Part shown: positions 33,911 to 47,097 of the stretch, piece after piece
Layout of the letters: each line of letters starts with the position of its first letter
Numbering within the stretch: the stretch's first letter is position 1
Assembly: GCA_003993805.1 (NCBI GenBank)
Contig: RSEF01000003.1
Span: 105,708,095-105,772,094 of the forward strand
Length of the DNA stretch: 64,000 nt
Reading direction: 5' to 3'
DNA from: Himantopus leucocephalus
Taxonomy: Eukaryota > Chordata > Aves > Charadriiformes > Recurvirostridae
Notes under the pieces: model-generated
What the model was told of the DNA's origin: nothing
Databases searched by the model: none
The model's input: only the letters and a program-made list of their open reading frames with translations
Translations under genes and position numbers: made by a program

Positions 33911-36900
33911 AGCCAAACCTATATTATCTTTCATCTCTACTGCTTTTCACTGCAAAGCAGAACCACTTCCTCTTCCTTGTTCTCTTTTTATTTATAGAGT
34001 GAAGAAGTCTGCCATTTGTTTCAATCAACTTTACAAGGCTGAAATCAGTTGGATTTTGGCAGTTGTCCAGACACCGTTTTCCTTGCTGATCCATGCTTTC
34101 TTCCATGCTTTGTAGGCTTACTGCTAACTCCTAACACCGTGTATCTCATTTAGTCTGGCATTATGTTTGACAGGTCTGTGATTTACTCTGGCCACCTGTT
34201 AAACCTGGCTGTCAAAAATAAGTCCCAGAACAATTCATGTGGCGAGCCAGCATGCTTTGCTGTTCTCTGAAAACAGGAGAACAACCGAAACAGCAATTCT
34301 TCTTGGTTAACAGCACCCGCTTACATAGACTTCCCTTTTGCCTGCACACATAAGTCCCAGGTTTGTGATATCTTTTTGTTCTTCCTTCTGTCTGCAGGTC
34401 ACTCGCTGTCTCCATCATTTCTTTCTGTCCGTTTTGCTGGTGTTAGCTACTTTTCTTCAACTCTTTTCCTCTTTTACTGCTTGGTGTTTTTCTCTTCCTT
34501 GCCTTTATTATTCACAGGTATGTGCCAAACAGACGGACCTGGACAAGAAGAATACATGCAACACCACCACATGGAAAAATCTATCTTGTGTGGAAGATCT
34601 GGCTAGAATGAATGACAACTATTGAAGCAGATTTAGAAATGGACCAAGGAAGCAAGACAATGAAGATGAAAATCACATCTTCAGATTCCTGTCCCAGTTC
34701 TGTCCTTGTCTCCCAGTCACCATGGATCCAAAAGATCCTTGTGTCTTCTCCTCCACTGACTTTATCAAGCAGCATTAATATCTAAACAGTTTTTGCCTGT
34801 TTAAGCATAATATGAAGACAGCAGGTCCTGTATCTAGCCAACATCATTGTTTTCTGTCTTTCTGCGGTAATTTCTAAGACTGCCTCAGTAGTTGCCATCA
34901 ATTTTTCCCAAATGAGATGGCTTTCCCTTTTATTTTTGGTGATTACTTATACTAATGGTTATGATGTTGATATATTCAATACAAGAAAAGGGTATTAAAG
35001 CTCCGTTATACTATATAAAAGGCATTTGCAGTGCATAAATATGTCTTCTGTGTAATGGTGGAAAGATTCTGGTGTAGAGTGATTCCTCGCAGGAAAGAGA
35101 GAACACCAGAATTCAGCAGTTCTTGTCTAACAGCAATAACAGAGCCGAGACCTGAATGGGAATCCCAGAACATTATGGCAAACAGTTGCCTTTAATTACA
35201 GACAGCCAGCACCAGGCCTATGGGAGTGCAAGACCATTACAGATCCACTTATGACAAAAGTTGGTAAGCATCAGTCCTGCTGACCTCCTACTGACTTCAA
35301 TGCACAGCAGATAGATAGGTTTATTGAGACAGATACCACCTCACTAAGGCAATGATCACACCTCAGACATTGAGGGAAGATTGCAAAGAAGGAGCTCTGT
35401 TCAGGATAAAGGTGTTTTTGATGGGGGATGGTGGGCACCTGGCAGGCATGAGTGGAAGGGTGTTCTAGGAAAAAAGGTGAGTGAATGATGGTGCCAAGTC
35501 AGCAGTGAGACACAAAGCCGAGGGAGTGGTTAAAGGAAACATGGGCAACAGGTGAGTGTGAGGAAACAGGATCAGGCGAGATTGTGTGCCAGTGCTGATC
35601 CCGTTGACAAGGACTGACAGTTGCCTCAGAATTTGGTATTTGAGTGACAGCTTAAATTCAGCCTTGAAAAGAAACAGAAAAAAAAGTCAGTTCTTAAACA
35701 CCTGTTTTCATATCTTTCAAAACAGAACCTGTATATGTTGATGAAATGAAGAACTCGTAGCACTAAGAATGCATGAAGAGATCTTACAAAAGCTTCAGGT
35801 GGTCTGTCCACTTTCACTTACCTCTTGCCCTTGGGAGTTGTGGGCCAGCTTTGCACAGGTCCGTTAGTGCCAAAAGGTGCAAGTGGACAACTAATGATAG
35901 TTTCAAAAGAAGCAACCTATCTTCAGTAGGCTGTTAGAAAAGGATAGTATTCAGCAATCTATTTCTTTAGCCACATAAATAACTAGGAAATGGCTTCAGG
36001 ACTTCATTTTAAATGCTCACAGTTGAAAAAAAATTGACAAAAATCCTTAAGATTTATTTCATTGACAAACAAGGAGGTTTGGGGCTTTGAAATAACATCC
36101 CAACAGTATCTGCTGAGAAGCTTCTGTGAGGTCCTACTCCCAAAAAACAAAACTAAATTAAACATTCTTTCCTAGCTGCCCCTCAACAAAAATACTCAGA
36201 CAGGATACATTTCTTCTGTAAAGATTTGCTTTGAAAGGTCAGTGAGCACTGAGTAATTAGTGCAAACTTTGGCTGGTGAGCTCTTTGGGGTGAATGGGTT
36301 GGTATGCTTCAAGACAATATCCCCACAGTTTCAACAAATTTAATGACAGACATCAGAACAATGATGATTCTTAGTGAATAGAGAATAATTTACATAAATT
36401 GCCTCAGCATTACCTCTGTACTTAGTGGTTAAATGGCAAAGGTAGGTGAGCTCCCTGTTGGATGTCGTGGTCAAGGAACAGAAGTCAGCAGTTCTGTATT
36501 GCCTAAATGACATGGGTAAACTCCAGTTACCTGGTCTTACCTTAACAGCCGTAGCAGATGGATGATACCTGCGCTTTTCTAAAGTGTGTCTATGAGGATT
36601 TTCCCAGCTGACCTGTGAAAGACTTATGGGAAATCTGCAGTAGAGCAGGAGCTGAACCAAACAACCCCTCCACTCTACCTGTCTGCCCCACGGACCCATC
36701 TCTTCATGTGGATGTATGAACCTACTGCTGTGATTCCCAGAGAGGCTAAAAGGCATAGCCTGTGGAGATGCTGTGCATCTAAAAGCAGTTCTAATCTATG
36801 CATCTTTCTTCTGTAATCGCAAGGCCTGAAGCAACACAATGCCCACAAAAGTGCTTTATTTGCATCGCTATATGAATACAACCTATGGCAGATATTCAAT

Positions 36901-36979
36901 TCCTGTAATCTGCCAGAAACATCAACACCTTGAAGGCAAGCTCAGATAGGAAATGGGTCATTGACTCACCCTTCTGGCT

Positions 36980-37130
36980 TGATAATAATAATACTTAGCA
37001 CTTATTTAATTCTTTACACACATTAAACAATAAATCAATCCTCACTACGTGACTGTAAAACAGACAGACATCCCAGTTTTACAGATGGAGAAACTGAAGA
37101 AGAGGAGTTCAGACCTTTGCCCACCGAAGC
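36980..37130 (+). repeat. old SINE-like (MIR/CORE type) remnant
   Basis: ATAATACTTAGCACTTATTT, ATCAATCCTCACTACG, then CCCAGTTTTACAGATGGAGA and AACTGAAGAAG correspond to the conserved core and 3' part of a MIR-like SINE. Confidence 0.6.
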
Positions 37131-39450
37131 CGTTGATGGTTCTACAATTAATATTTCTTTTTCCCTGGTCCCACGTGAATTTTGGGGCTTAGAGAAGTCT
37201 CAAAAATATTTGTTAGTTAGAGCTAGCTGGTGCTTACACTGGAAGAAAGGCAAGTCCACTGTCATGGTTAGCACTGACGTTGCATTTATGGTCAGTATAA
37301 GTAATCTACACTCTTAATAAAGTCACCTGGCATCGAGAATTCACTGTCTATTTTCCACAGCAGGGAAGCAGGGGCAGAATGGTTAAATGAATTATGCCAT
37401 ATCCTAGAGAAACTCAATATCTAAACCAGAAGAGCTCAGAGCCTCTTCCTTTCTTCTGGCGACCAAATTCTGAAAGGAACGCCCGCCCACTCCAGGCGTT
37501 TCTTTGAAAAATACGGTCTTTTGAAGCATTTTGCTTGAGCTTGTTTCACAGCAATTTATATAAGGGGTGACCTCTGTTAGAGGACGATGTACCACACACA
37601 AGTCTCCTCTAGACGGGAGAGAGCAGGGAGTGTGTGCATGCGTAGTTTGTATGTATACTGAGCTCTTATGTAGAGTGTCTCCAGCCAGACATCAGCACCC
37701 CTGTTACAAAGCACCAGAAGGCCCCTGGTTCTGGCTGTGCCATGCCCTGGGGCTCAGCTGTCTCAGCCCGCTGTGGCTGGTGCTCGTCTGAGGCTTTCTT
37801 GGGCACAGCAGCCAGCTCAGGGCTCTCTGTTCTGGCTTTGGAGGAGATGCTGCCTATTTCCCATGTGTCCTCTGGGATAACCTCACCCAACCAAGGACCC
37901 CCACGGCTGCTTGTGGCAATTGTTTTGTACCACCCGAAAAGGCAGCATCTTCCCCACAGAGAAGCGACAGTCCCACGGACCCCAGCTCTCCTGGAGCTTC
38001 TTTTGTCTCGACTCTCTGCACAGTGACCCTGCTCTTGTGTTCTGGCAAGCCAGGCACTGTTGTTCCTGGTTTTAGTTGCGCAAAACAGCAGTAGATGACA
38101 ACTGAAAGAAGGTCCTTCACTGGAAGAAGCATTTATTTTTTTTTGCCATGAAGGTAAAACACTCAATGCTACTCAATAGCAACCGCTCACAAGTGAGAAA
38201 TAAATGTTCAGAGAGAGCAGCTTCCTACACTTGTCCCTCTGATATGAAGCTGTCTCTGACCTACATTCCCAGGCCTACATCTCTCTAAAACATATCCCCT
38301 ATTTACACACAAATGGATTTCTATATTCCCATTAGTTCTCCAGCCCTTTCACCAAGTGATTAAGTCTGTTTCAGACAGAGTTTATCTGATATATGGCATA
38401 CTTGTATTTACTTCCAAAATGACAACTTCCATTTCCTAATTCTTGAACATTCTCACATTTATTCTCCACTTGTCTGCCTTCCGATCGCTCCTCCTTGTCT
38501 TGCTACAGCTGTTTCCTGTGAGTTTGATAGGTTTTCCACCAGCTTGTTGGACTGGGGATAATTGTGCTGGGTGGTTTCATGTCAAAGCCTGTGTTTCACA
38601 GCAACGTGCTTAAACAGCAGATACCACTTAGCAAAAATAGATTTGATATGCAGGATTGCCTGATTAAGTGCATAACTTCTTTAATCAAAGGACAAAAGTT
38701 TCCAGCTCTACCTTGTTTCAGGGACTCCATCTTCTTGCATGTCTAGCATGGACCCTCATTCAACTGGTCTGTGGTTTTGCGAATGGGACCTTTCCTCAAC
38801 ACTTCCATTCGGTATTCTTTTAGGGTCAGGATAAAACAGCTGAGACCTTTCCTGCCCTCACATGGTTTTCATGCATGTTTTTTATAAGTCTTTTGCAATG
38901 ACTTAAGAAAACTCCATCTTAGTGCCTTTCAATAAAATGTCACCTAGCCTTGAGAACCTCTCCTCAAATTCATAATAAAGCTGCAGAGTTACCAGCATGA
39001 ATTGTATTTCCTTGTAGCACTTGGGGTCCCATGTGTCAGGAGACTGTCCATGATCTCATCTGGATGTGGCTGTGTCCTCTGCTTAGCAAAATCCAGTTGT
39101 TTCCTTAGAGGTTATGTGGGGAGTCCAAGAAAAAGACTTCGTCCATCCCATTCCTGTCTCATTAGTTTTAGGGAGATTCAGTTCTGCCCAATTCAGTGTT
39201 AGGGCACTGTGTGGACTGGTGGCTCCCAGGGTCTGGGACCATGGGGACACCCCAAGGGGGTCCGTCAGGTCAGGACCTGGCAGCCAGGACACATCCCACC
39301 CCCAGCCGGGTGCCAGGCATTGGGCACCTCCCTGGGGACAAGGACAGTGTGGTGGTGGCTCTGCCAGCCAGATAAGAGGCCATGACCTCAGGTCAACTGC
39401 AAGTTCTCAGGTGTCCTCTTCTTGCACTGCTTAACACCTTTGCACTGCTT

Positions 39451-39472
39451 AATAGAGCTCATGAGCTCTATT
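39451..39472. repeat. 22-bp perfect palindrome
   Basis: AATAGAGCTCA followed at once by its exact reverse complement. Just before it, TTGCACTGCTTAA occurs twice (from 39422 and from 39440). No known element was recognised. Confidence 0.9.
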
Positions 39473-41689
39473 TTCATGTGGCATTCATCATTTCTCACAT
39501 TAGTCCTCTGTCAGATGATAAACACTGATAGCATCCTCCACCTGATATAATGAAAAACACAATGCAGTGCTGCAGAAGCAGTTACTGACAGAAATGTGAT
39601 TGGGTTTTGCCTGCTTTCCTTCTGGCACCCATCGCTTGACTATATCCAAACAAGTATGGGTTAAATTTTCTCTGCTTCTAGAGATGTGCTTTAGATTTCC
39701 TATTTTTCCATCTGGTTTCCTTCCTTCCAGAAATAACTCAGAGCCAAGGAGTGTGCAGAATTTATAACATTTGGGGCCAAATTCAGGCTAAGAAGCAGAG
39801 CAGAACCTGCTGATGGGTTCCACTGGGCTCTCCTCGCAAATTTTAACTTTGTCTTGCCTTAATTTTTTCCTGTGATTATACAGGAATGGTTATCATCCAG
39901 CCATTGTACCATGGCTGTTTTCTTCACAGACCTAGTCCATGCTGGGTCCATCCCTTTTATCAAGAACGTGTTGATACAAGAGTGCTGTGACTATCCATCC
40001 ACAGCACAGGCTGGTCACCTGCAGGAAGGAACTCTGCTTTCTCCCAGCCTGACATTCACTGTTTCATTTGTAGATGAAATAGGTGCAGCCTAGGATGGTT
40101 TTTGCCTTCCCCCAGACCAGAGGCAGTCCTATCACACCCCAGACTGCCAAAGCTGCCTGCCACCTTGAGAGCTTAAGAGGAAGAAATGACCGAATCATGG
40201 CTTTAGTTCCCTGGAGAAAGTCATAGAGAGCTATGGGAGGGGTGGGACACACACCCTCGGAGCAGCCTCACAGCTTCTTCAGGGAGCTCAGCATGCTCCC
40301 TTATCTGCATACAGCCAGGACAGCATCCCACCCCATGGCAGCTCCATGATACAGCTCTCCCAACAGAAATGAAGCTGTCCTGCCCAGGGTTGCAGAGGAG
40401 GCTTGGTGCAGCTATTCAGTCTTCTACTTTCAGCAGAAGACTGCCTGAGATAACCACAATCTCTCGATGTCCAAGGTTGCCAGAGTGGTAACCAGCAAGT
40501 CCTTCACATGAGGTGGCAAAAGAGAGGGGAGAGAGAGCTGGTGACACGTATCGCAAGTGACACATGGCTTCACCATGTTGCGTCACACAAGTTTAAAATA
40601 AGGTTCTTTCTTCTACCTGTTCTACTATGAACCATAAAACTCCTTTGTTTTGCTGAGGAGGGAATCTCCATTGCCGTTTCAATATGCTGCAGTGAACTAT
40701 ATTAATGTGCAATTAATTATAGAGATTAATCATCAGGCAGTGTTATCAGATGAACACCATGACATACACGAGCATATGCTAACCCCTGGTTCATGCTTTG
40801 GCAGGCTGAGGAAATGACTCTTGCGTGGCTGAGCCAAGCTCTCAGGCTGGGTGGCCTACATCTCTGGGTGACCTTGTTTTCTGCGCATATTGCACCCACT
40901 TGGTTTCAAACACATGAAGTATCTCAGCAGTCCTAAAAACTATGTCATCTCCTACAGCATTTCTTTCCAAACAAAACCCCATTATGGAAAAAGTGCTGTT
41001 ACACCCAGCATCACTGAGCGCACAGCTCTTATATACACATATTTGGAAACAGATTTTGGAGTATAAGCCTATGATTTGACTACTGACACAACATGACACA
41101 CTGATTTGCTAAGTTGAATGATCTCATACAGCTAGATCAGCGTGAACACTAAACAGGGGACACTAACATTCAAGACCATCTAACACATCTGATCATCTTC
41201 GACAAACTCTACTAGTTTTTCTGGCTGCACTGTCTTTCCTTCAGACAGAAATGTTACTCCTCTTTGCTGGATCCAAGTTATACGTGGGCAAGTCAGCAGC
41301 CATTTTGGGCGAAGATCAGCAAAGGGGACATGCCATTTGTGCACTGGTGTCCTAAGGAGTTGTATTAACAATAATCTTGTCTCACTGAGTTCATAAGATT
41401 AGTGGGATCAAATTGTCCAAAATGCTGAAAGAGACTTCTTTTGCCTCCATGTGAAGAACACACCTGCATTCCTAAGAATGTCCATGTGTGCCAGATCAAG
41501 GATCCATCTATCTCAGGATCTTTTCCCTTCCTGGCAAAAAAGAGATGCCAGGGAAGAGTATAAAAGGACAGACTTATAATACTGCTGCTCCAGGATGTTC
41601 TTCCAGCCTTCATGGATGTCCTGGAGCAGAGGTTGCGGTTTTGTATTTAATAACTATCAATGGATATTTCTTCCATGAATTTGAGCTCG

Positions 41690-42030
41690 TGTAAACATTG
41701 AGCACCTACCACGCCTGGCAGCATTGGGTCCCACACATTCACCTCCCTCCTGGGAGCACAACCGCCTCCTTTCCTTTGCACTGACCTTGCCATCTGGGAG
41801 TTTCTTTTGGCATCCCCCAGTTCTATTACTGGAAGACAGAGTGATCCCCTAGGTGCTTTCTTCCTGCTACTCATGATTTTGTAGACTTGTACCCTATCCT
41901 CCTTCATTCATCTCTCTTCCCAGTCTATTCCACCCTCTGGACAGGGGCCATTCCTTACCTTTGATCATCCCTGTGGTCCTTTCTGTACTTTTCCAGTACT
42001 GCCATCCACGCAGAAACATTAGAAAAACCT
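41690..42030 (-). mobile_element. old CR1-like internal fragment
   Basis: ATGATTTTGTAGACTTGTAC, then TCCTTCATTCATCTCTCTTC and GTCCTTTCTGTACTTTTCCA match, in inverted order, the region coding the C-terminal part of an old CR1 family. It is strongly decayed. Confidence 0.55.
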
Positions 42031-42831
42031 TACAGATGAAAAAGCAAGCCCAGCTATGGACAACCGCCCAGAGCGAGAGGCGCAAACAAGACCAGTCATG
42101 CTCCTCACGCTGAGGGACAATCACATGCTTGGCTCCTGACCGTCTCCACTGCTTATCCAGGCTCATATTTCACTCTTCAGCAGGGCACTGCCATGGCCTC
42201 TATTGCCCTGTGTCCTCACCCATGAGATGCACGTCATCAGCTTGGTCCACGTCCTGCCAGGCAGGCAGGTCAGGCGTGCTGTCACTGCGGGAAGACTAGA
42301 GGCTGATTCTCAGTGCCACAGATGCAGGATGGTGCCCTACATTGTTTGTCAAATAGCTACACAAGGAGGAGCACCTCCATGCTGTGGCACTCACTCTGTC
42401 AGGACTGGCACTGACAAGGACAGCTTCCCTGGGGCAGCTGCAGCGGCTCCGGATGCTGAACAGGCTCCCACCAGCACCAGGGACCTTGGGGCTCCCACCT
42501 GTCCCAGCCCTGGACCAACCCCAGGAGGTCCCAGGCAGTTTCTCCTCAGGCAATGGCCTGAGATATAGTGAAAAATCATCAAACTCAAGATAATTTGAAT
42601 GAGGTGTTTTGGACAGTGCAGTGATAAAAGTTTTCAGAGGGAAAAACTGAGGCCAGACAACCCAAAGCTGCTGATGAAGAAAAGCCAAAGTACCCCATGT
42701 TGTCAAGAGACTGGATGATAGCTTGGCCAGCAAAATTTAGTGCCAACTGATGGGAAGTGGCACACATCAAAATGTCAGCTCTAATTATACATATGAAGAA
42801 AGAGGCTCTGCATTACTGCAAAGAAAACATA

Positions 42832-43260
42832 ACTTGGAGTCATTGTCGATAGCTCTCTGAAAACTTTAACTCGGTGTTTGATACACATGCAGTTATAGTC
42901 ACCTGTGGTGAAAAGATTGTGTAGGACCAGGAAGCTTTCCCAGGAAGATGACAAACATGAACACAGATATGGAACAGCTTCCCCATGAGGAAAGGGTAAA
43001 TGGTACTGGAAAACAAAGCGAGATTTCTAAAAGGATGATTCTGCAGAGGAGATAGATTCAGAGCAAGTATTGTCATAAGGTGAGAACTAAGGGCCACCTG
43101 GAGAAATCATGGTGCAGCAGGTTCAGACCAAAAAAAAAGCACGTTATTACCCATTGACTAATTGCATGGTGGAATTCATTACCATAGGCTTCTGCAGAGC
43201 CCAAAGCGGGGTTCAACACGGGGATTTAAAATTTGCAGTTCCTAAATGGCTGAGGGACAA
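42832..43260 (+). mobile_element. old CR1-like internal fragment, opposite orientation to its neighbour
   Basis: CTTGGAGTCATTGTCGATAG starts the match. It continues with TATGGAACAGCTTCCCCATG, GGGCCACCTGGAGAAATCAT and ATGGTGGAATTCATTACCAT, in the sense order of an old CR1 family. It lies 0.8 kb from a fragment of the same kind on the other strand, so either two insertions or an inversion took place. Confidence 0.55.
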
Positions 43261-45479
43261 ATTAATGGGCGACAGACCCACCTGTCCTACCAGGTCAATT
43301 GTCTCAAGCTCTGGAACAGAGAGTCCCTAAAGCACTGGCTGCTTGTAACTGAGATGACCCGTATATGTGCTCTGGACCCTAAACTCTTCACCTGAGCATT
43401 CAGTTGTGGCTGGGCAGCTCTCAGCTCCAACAGCCAAAGGCAGTTCTTACGCTCCTATGAGGCACTTTGCTCTCAACGAAGCAACTTTTTAACGAAAGAT
43501 TTACCAGCTCTAGTAAAACGCACTGCAAAGAAAATTTCCTCTAGGGCTTTGCTCCTTCTTGCCTTGCACCAGGGATCTTCAGGTAAACGGCTCCGTACTC
43601 AGCTCAGCCCCACCGGTACAACTTTGTTTGCATAATGAAAAACACAAACAAATAGACGCACACAGCTTTTCTCCAAAGCCAGCACCAGCCGCCTGCGCCA
43701 GCGCTGGTTCCTGTGCTGCCTTTTCATGAATGCACACAAACAGATGAATGATTGCATACACACAGACACGTTTGTGGCCAGGTAAGCCGCACTCATAACC
43801 AGACAGCCCAGAGGAAGGCAGGGGAGGGTGGAGCAGAAGTCTACACGCCGCAGGGAGACAGCAGGAGCCTTCAGCTCCCGTCTCCAGAACTGCTGGGGGG
43901 AGCAGCCACAGAGGTTTTAACACTGTCTGTCTCTCTTTTGGAGAACAGAGGAGATATGAGTGAGGAGCCACGTGCCAAAACACTTAACAGTCTGGTGTGC
44001 TCCCCCGTAACCCCAGCCCTCTGCTGCTGCCCTTCCACACCAGCCTCTCGAGCCGCCTTCCCACGGCTGTCCCACACCTTCCCTCTGGGAAAGCCACAGC
44101 CTGGGAAACTGAGAGTTGACGGGTGGCTGAAAGGCGACTATGAGAGGGTTTAGGCACCTGCAACCGCTGCCATTTTTAAGCGCTGAGGGAATCCACTGGT
44201 GTTCTCCTGGCTGGCTTTTCAGTGGGTGCGTGGGTTCATCCCGGTTTACAAACCACACAGTCACACTGGGCAATGGGGAAAACTTCGTGAACTGCACAGA
44301 AGTGAAGCAGCTTTGGTGATACCTCAAATGAGCATGCTGCAGGCAGAGGGCTTATTTCTTTCTCCCCTGTGTCCATATTAATATCTGGTCAGAATCATCA
44401 ACGTAATCCCTGGCGTGATTTTGACCCAGGCCAGGTAGTGCTTTCCCAAGGGGTACTTGGGAGTTTGCGTGGGGGAGGGATCATTCCCCACAGGTAGTTA
44501 GGATGTGGCCACTGTGGTTTGGAAGCTAAGAGAGCTTACCAGGGAGGCTGCGGTACGGCCATGCCAGCCAGCTCCAGTAGTAGAGGCCAGACCTTGGCCC
44601 AAAGAAATTAGTCTTTGAGTAGATTTAGCCCAGGACTTCCATCCTCCTTTGGCACTTGAGCTAATTCGTCATGCATCATTCCGTTTTGGCCTGTCATCCG
44701 TCACGCAAGGGCCAACGCTGCCAGTCACGCCTGTTGAGATGTGTTTGCTTATTGCTGTGCTGCACCAACTGATGTGTGTCATGGAAAGCCTTGACCTTCC
44801 TTATTTAGCTTTTCTAAATGCTTCATTTACACTTGTGTGCACTGTTTTTTCCTGCTCGATGTTAAAGTTCCTTGTTTCCACATTGGGCCTCTTTGTGCTA
44901 AGATTTCCTGCCTTTTTGCTGAGTAGTTTTGACCTTCGTTCAATAAATCAATAATCTTCCCAGAACTTAATCATCACAGCCCCCCTGACTGCCTCTGCCT
45001 TTTTTTCCAGCACTTACTTTTCTGCAGCACTTCAGCAACAGCTTGCCTGGAATTTCGATGGAATATATAATTACTGCATTGATCTCAAATTAGTTTAGTG
45101 TGCTTCTGCTCAGTCTCTAACACAGCATTTAACATGGCAAAGCCCGTTTGTGTTGCAGTCAACTCATCTCTTTCTTCCCCAAGGTGGGTTTGCAGGGCCA
45201 GGGCTGGGACCAGGTAGACGGTGTGCTCCTATGTCCAGCTCCAAGAGTGACATACCATTTATCAGCTGTTTTTATACGTCACGTGGGGAGAGCCTGCAGA
45301 GCCTTGTAGGAGCGAGCCACCTCCTGGAGGCTGTTTCCAGGGATGGACACTGGCTCCTTCAGTCTTCCCTAGTCTTCTCCCAAAAATCCCGTACTCCCAG
45401 CAGCCCAAAAGCAAGCTGGCAAAAAAGAGAGCTATGAATGCAACTCAGGGAAAAGGAGAATTTATGGCCTTTGGAAGAA
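43261..45479. other. intergenic, no gene seen
   Basis: Mixed-composition sequence between an old CR1 fragment and the younger CR1 at 45480. Frames of 133-136 codons on both strands near 43580-44330 overlap each other and have no recognisable domains. Confidence 0.55.
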
Positions 45480-46433
45480 AGGGCAGGCCACTCATGAGAA
45501 CTACTAAGATGTAGTGAGGCTATGTAGGGAGAAAATTAGAAGGGCCAAAGCCCAAACAGAACTTAACCTGGGTACTGCTGTTAAGGACAACAAAAAAGTT
45601 TCTATAAATACATTAACAATAAAAGGAGGGCTAAGGATAATCGCTGTCCTTTAGTAGATGGGGGTGAAAACATAGCAACAAAAGGATGAGGAAAAGGCTG
45701 AGGTACTTAATGCCTTCTTTGCCTCAATCTTTAACAGTAAGACCAGTTGTTCCCTGAGTACCCAGCCCCCGTGCTAGTAGACAGGGACAGGGAGCAGAAT
45801 TAAGCCCCCATAATCCATGGGGAAATAGTGAGGGACCTGCTACAGCATTTAGACATACACAAGTCTATGGGGCCAGATGGGGCCTGCCCAAGGGTACTGA
45901 GGAAGCTGGCAGAAGTGCTCACCAAACCACTTTCAATCATTTATCAGCGGTCCTGGCTGACCGGGGAGGTCCCAGTTGACTGGAGGTTAGTAAATGTGAC
46001 GCCCATCCACAAGAAGGGCTGGAAGGAGGATCCGGGGAACTACAGGCCTGTCAGTCTGACCTCAGTACCTGGGAAGGTTATGGAACAGATCATCCTGAGT
46101 GTCATTACACAGCACATACAGGACAACCAGGTGATCAGGCCCAGTCAGCATGGGGTTGTGAAAGGCAGGTCCTGCTTGGCTAACCTGATCTTCTATCACA
46201 AGGTGACCCACTTAGTGTACGAGGGAAAAGTTGTGAATGTTGTTTACCTGGACTTTAGTAAAGCTTTTGACACCGNNNNNNNNNNNNNNNNNNNNNNNNN
46301 NNNNNNNNNNNNNNNNNNNNNNNNNNNNNNNNNNNNNNNNNNNNNNNNNNNNNNNNNNNNNNNNNNNNNNNNNNNGACTTGGTGATCTTAAAGGTCCCTT
46401 CCAACCTACACAATTCTACGATTCTATGATTCT
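45480..46433 (+). mobile_element. CR1 LINE with decayed reverse-transcriptase region, split by a gap
   Basis: From 45480 the sequence resembles the CR1 linker before the polymerase, with broken frames. From 45828 to 46275 one frame stays open for about 150 codons and shows reverse-transcriptase landmarks in order: HKSMGPDG, VTPIHKKGW, NYRPVSLTSVPGKVMEQ, SQHGVVKGRS, and the palm motif YLDFSKAFDT. A 100-N gap follows, then only the last part of the 3' tail (46376-46433: GATCTTAAAGGTCCCTTCC and ATTCTATGATTCTA). The catalytic palm C region and most of the 3' half are not visible. The copy is not functional as assembled. Confidence 0.93.
46276..46375. other. assembly gap (100 N) inside a CR1 copy
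   Basis: Exactly 100 Ns replace the sequence between the palm motif and the 3' tail of a CR1 LINE. Known CR1 layout would need more than 1 kb there, so the gap length is a placeholder. Confidence 0.95.
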
Positions 46434-47035
46434 AAAAGCTTAGGCAGGTTCATGGGCTTCAGCGTGTTTCATCAGTCCCTCACTGAAACAAATACATTTC
46501 CATAGGTCAGTCTTTCCTGACCATGCACTCAACACCAAGAACAGATTTCTCAACTGAAAAGGAAAACATAAAATTACAAACATTTCTCAGGGTATTTCTT
46601 TTCCTTTCCTCCAGAGCAACAAATTTTTCTCCACATACCAAGCTCAAAAGGTTGTATTTTTTTCAGAGCTCACCCATGGTATCCTAGTAGCAAATTCTCT
46701 TCCTTTAGTAGACTGCTTTCCACTTTGACTTAAAAGGGGAAATAGGCCCTCAGCCAAAGGTTAGATCTAAATTCAGATCTACAGAATGGTGTTGTTTCCA
46801 TCTTTGTTTGTATTTGGGCCTGTCTGGCTTCCTAGGGTGAAACTCCTCTTCCAGATCTGCACAGCAAATACCAGCTTTGCTATTGTGTACTCTGCTCTCC
46901 CTTTGGCAAACGACTCACTGGAAATCAGCACATCTAGAGAGATCAGTCCAAACTGCCATGGGAAACTGGCTATTTTTCTTAAATACGTGATACAGATCAA
47001 CCACAGGTTACTGCCTAGATTACTAGTTTGTGGTA

Positions 47036-47097
47036 CTCATGAGATCAGACTAGGTGATCATAAAGGTGCCTTCTGGCTTTCAAATCTATCAGCCTAA
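47036..47097 (+). mobile_element. old CR1-like 3' end
   Basis: GACTAGGTGATCATAAAGGT followed by GCCTTCTGGCTTTCAAATCTAT resembles the 3' end of older CR1 subfamilies. It is short and diverged. Confidence 0.6.

Larger units (their letters stand above)
33911..41689. other. intergenic, no gene seen
   Basis: AT-rich for the most part. It contains the old SINE remnant at 36980 and the palindrome at 39451. The longest frames (166 codons at 37666-38166 minus, 138 at 36340-36756 minus) show no recognisable motif. Confidence 0.55.
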
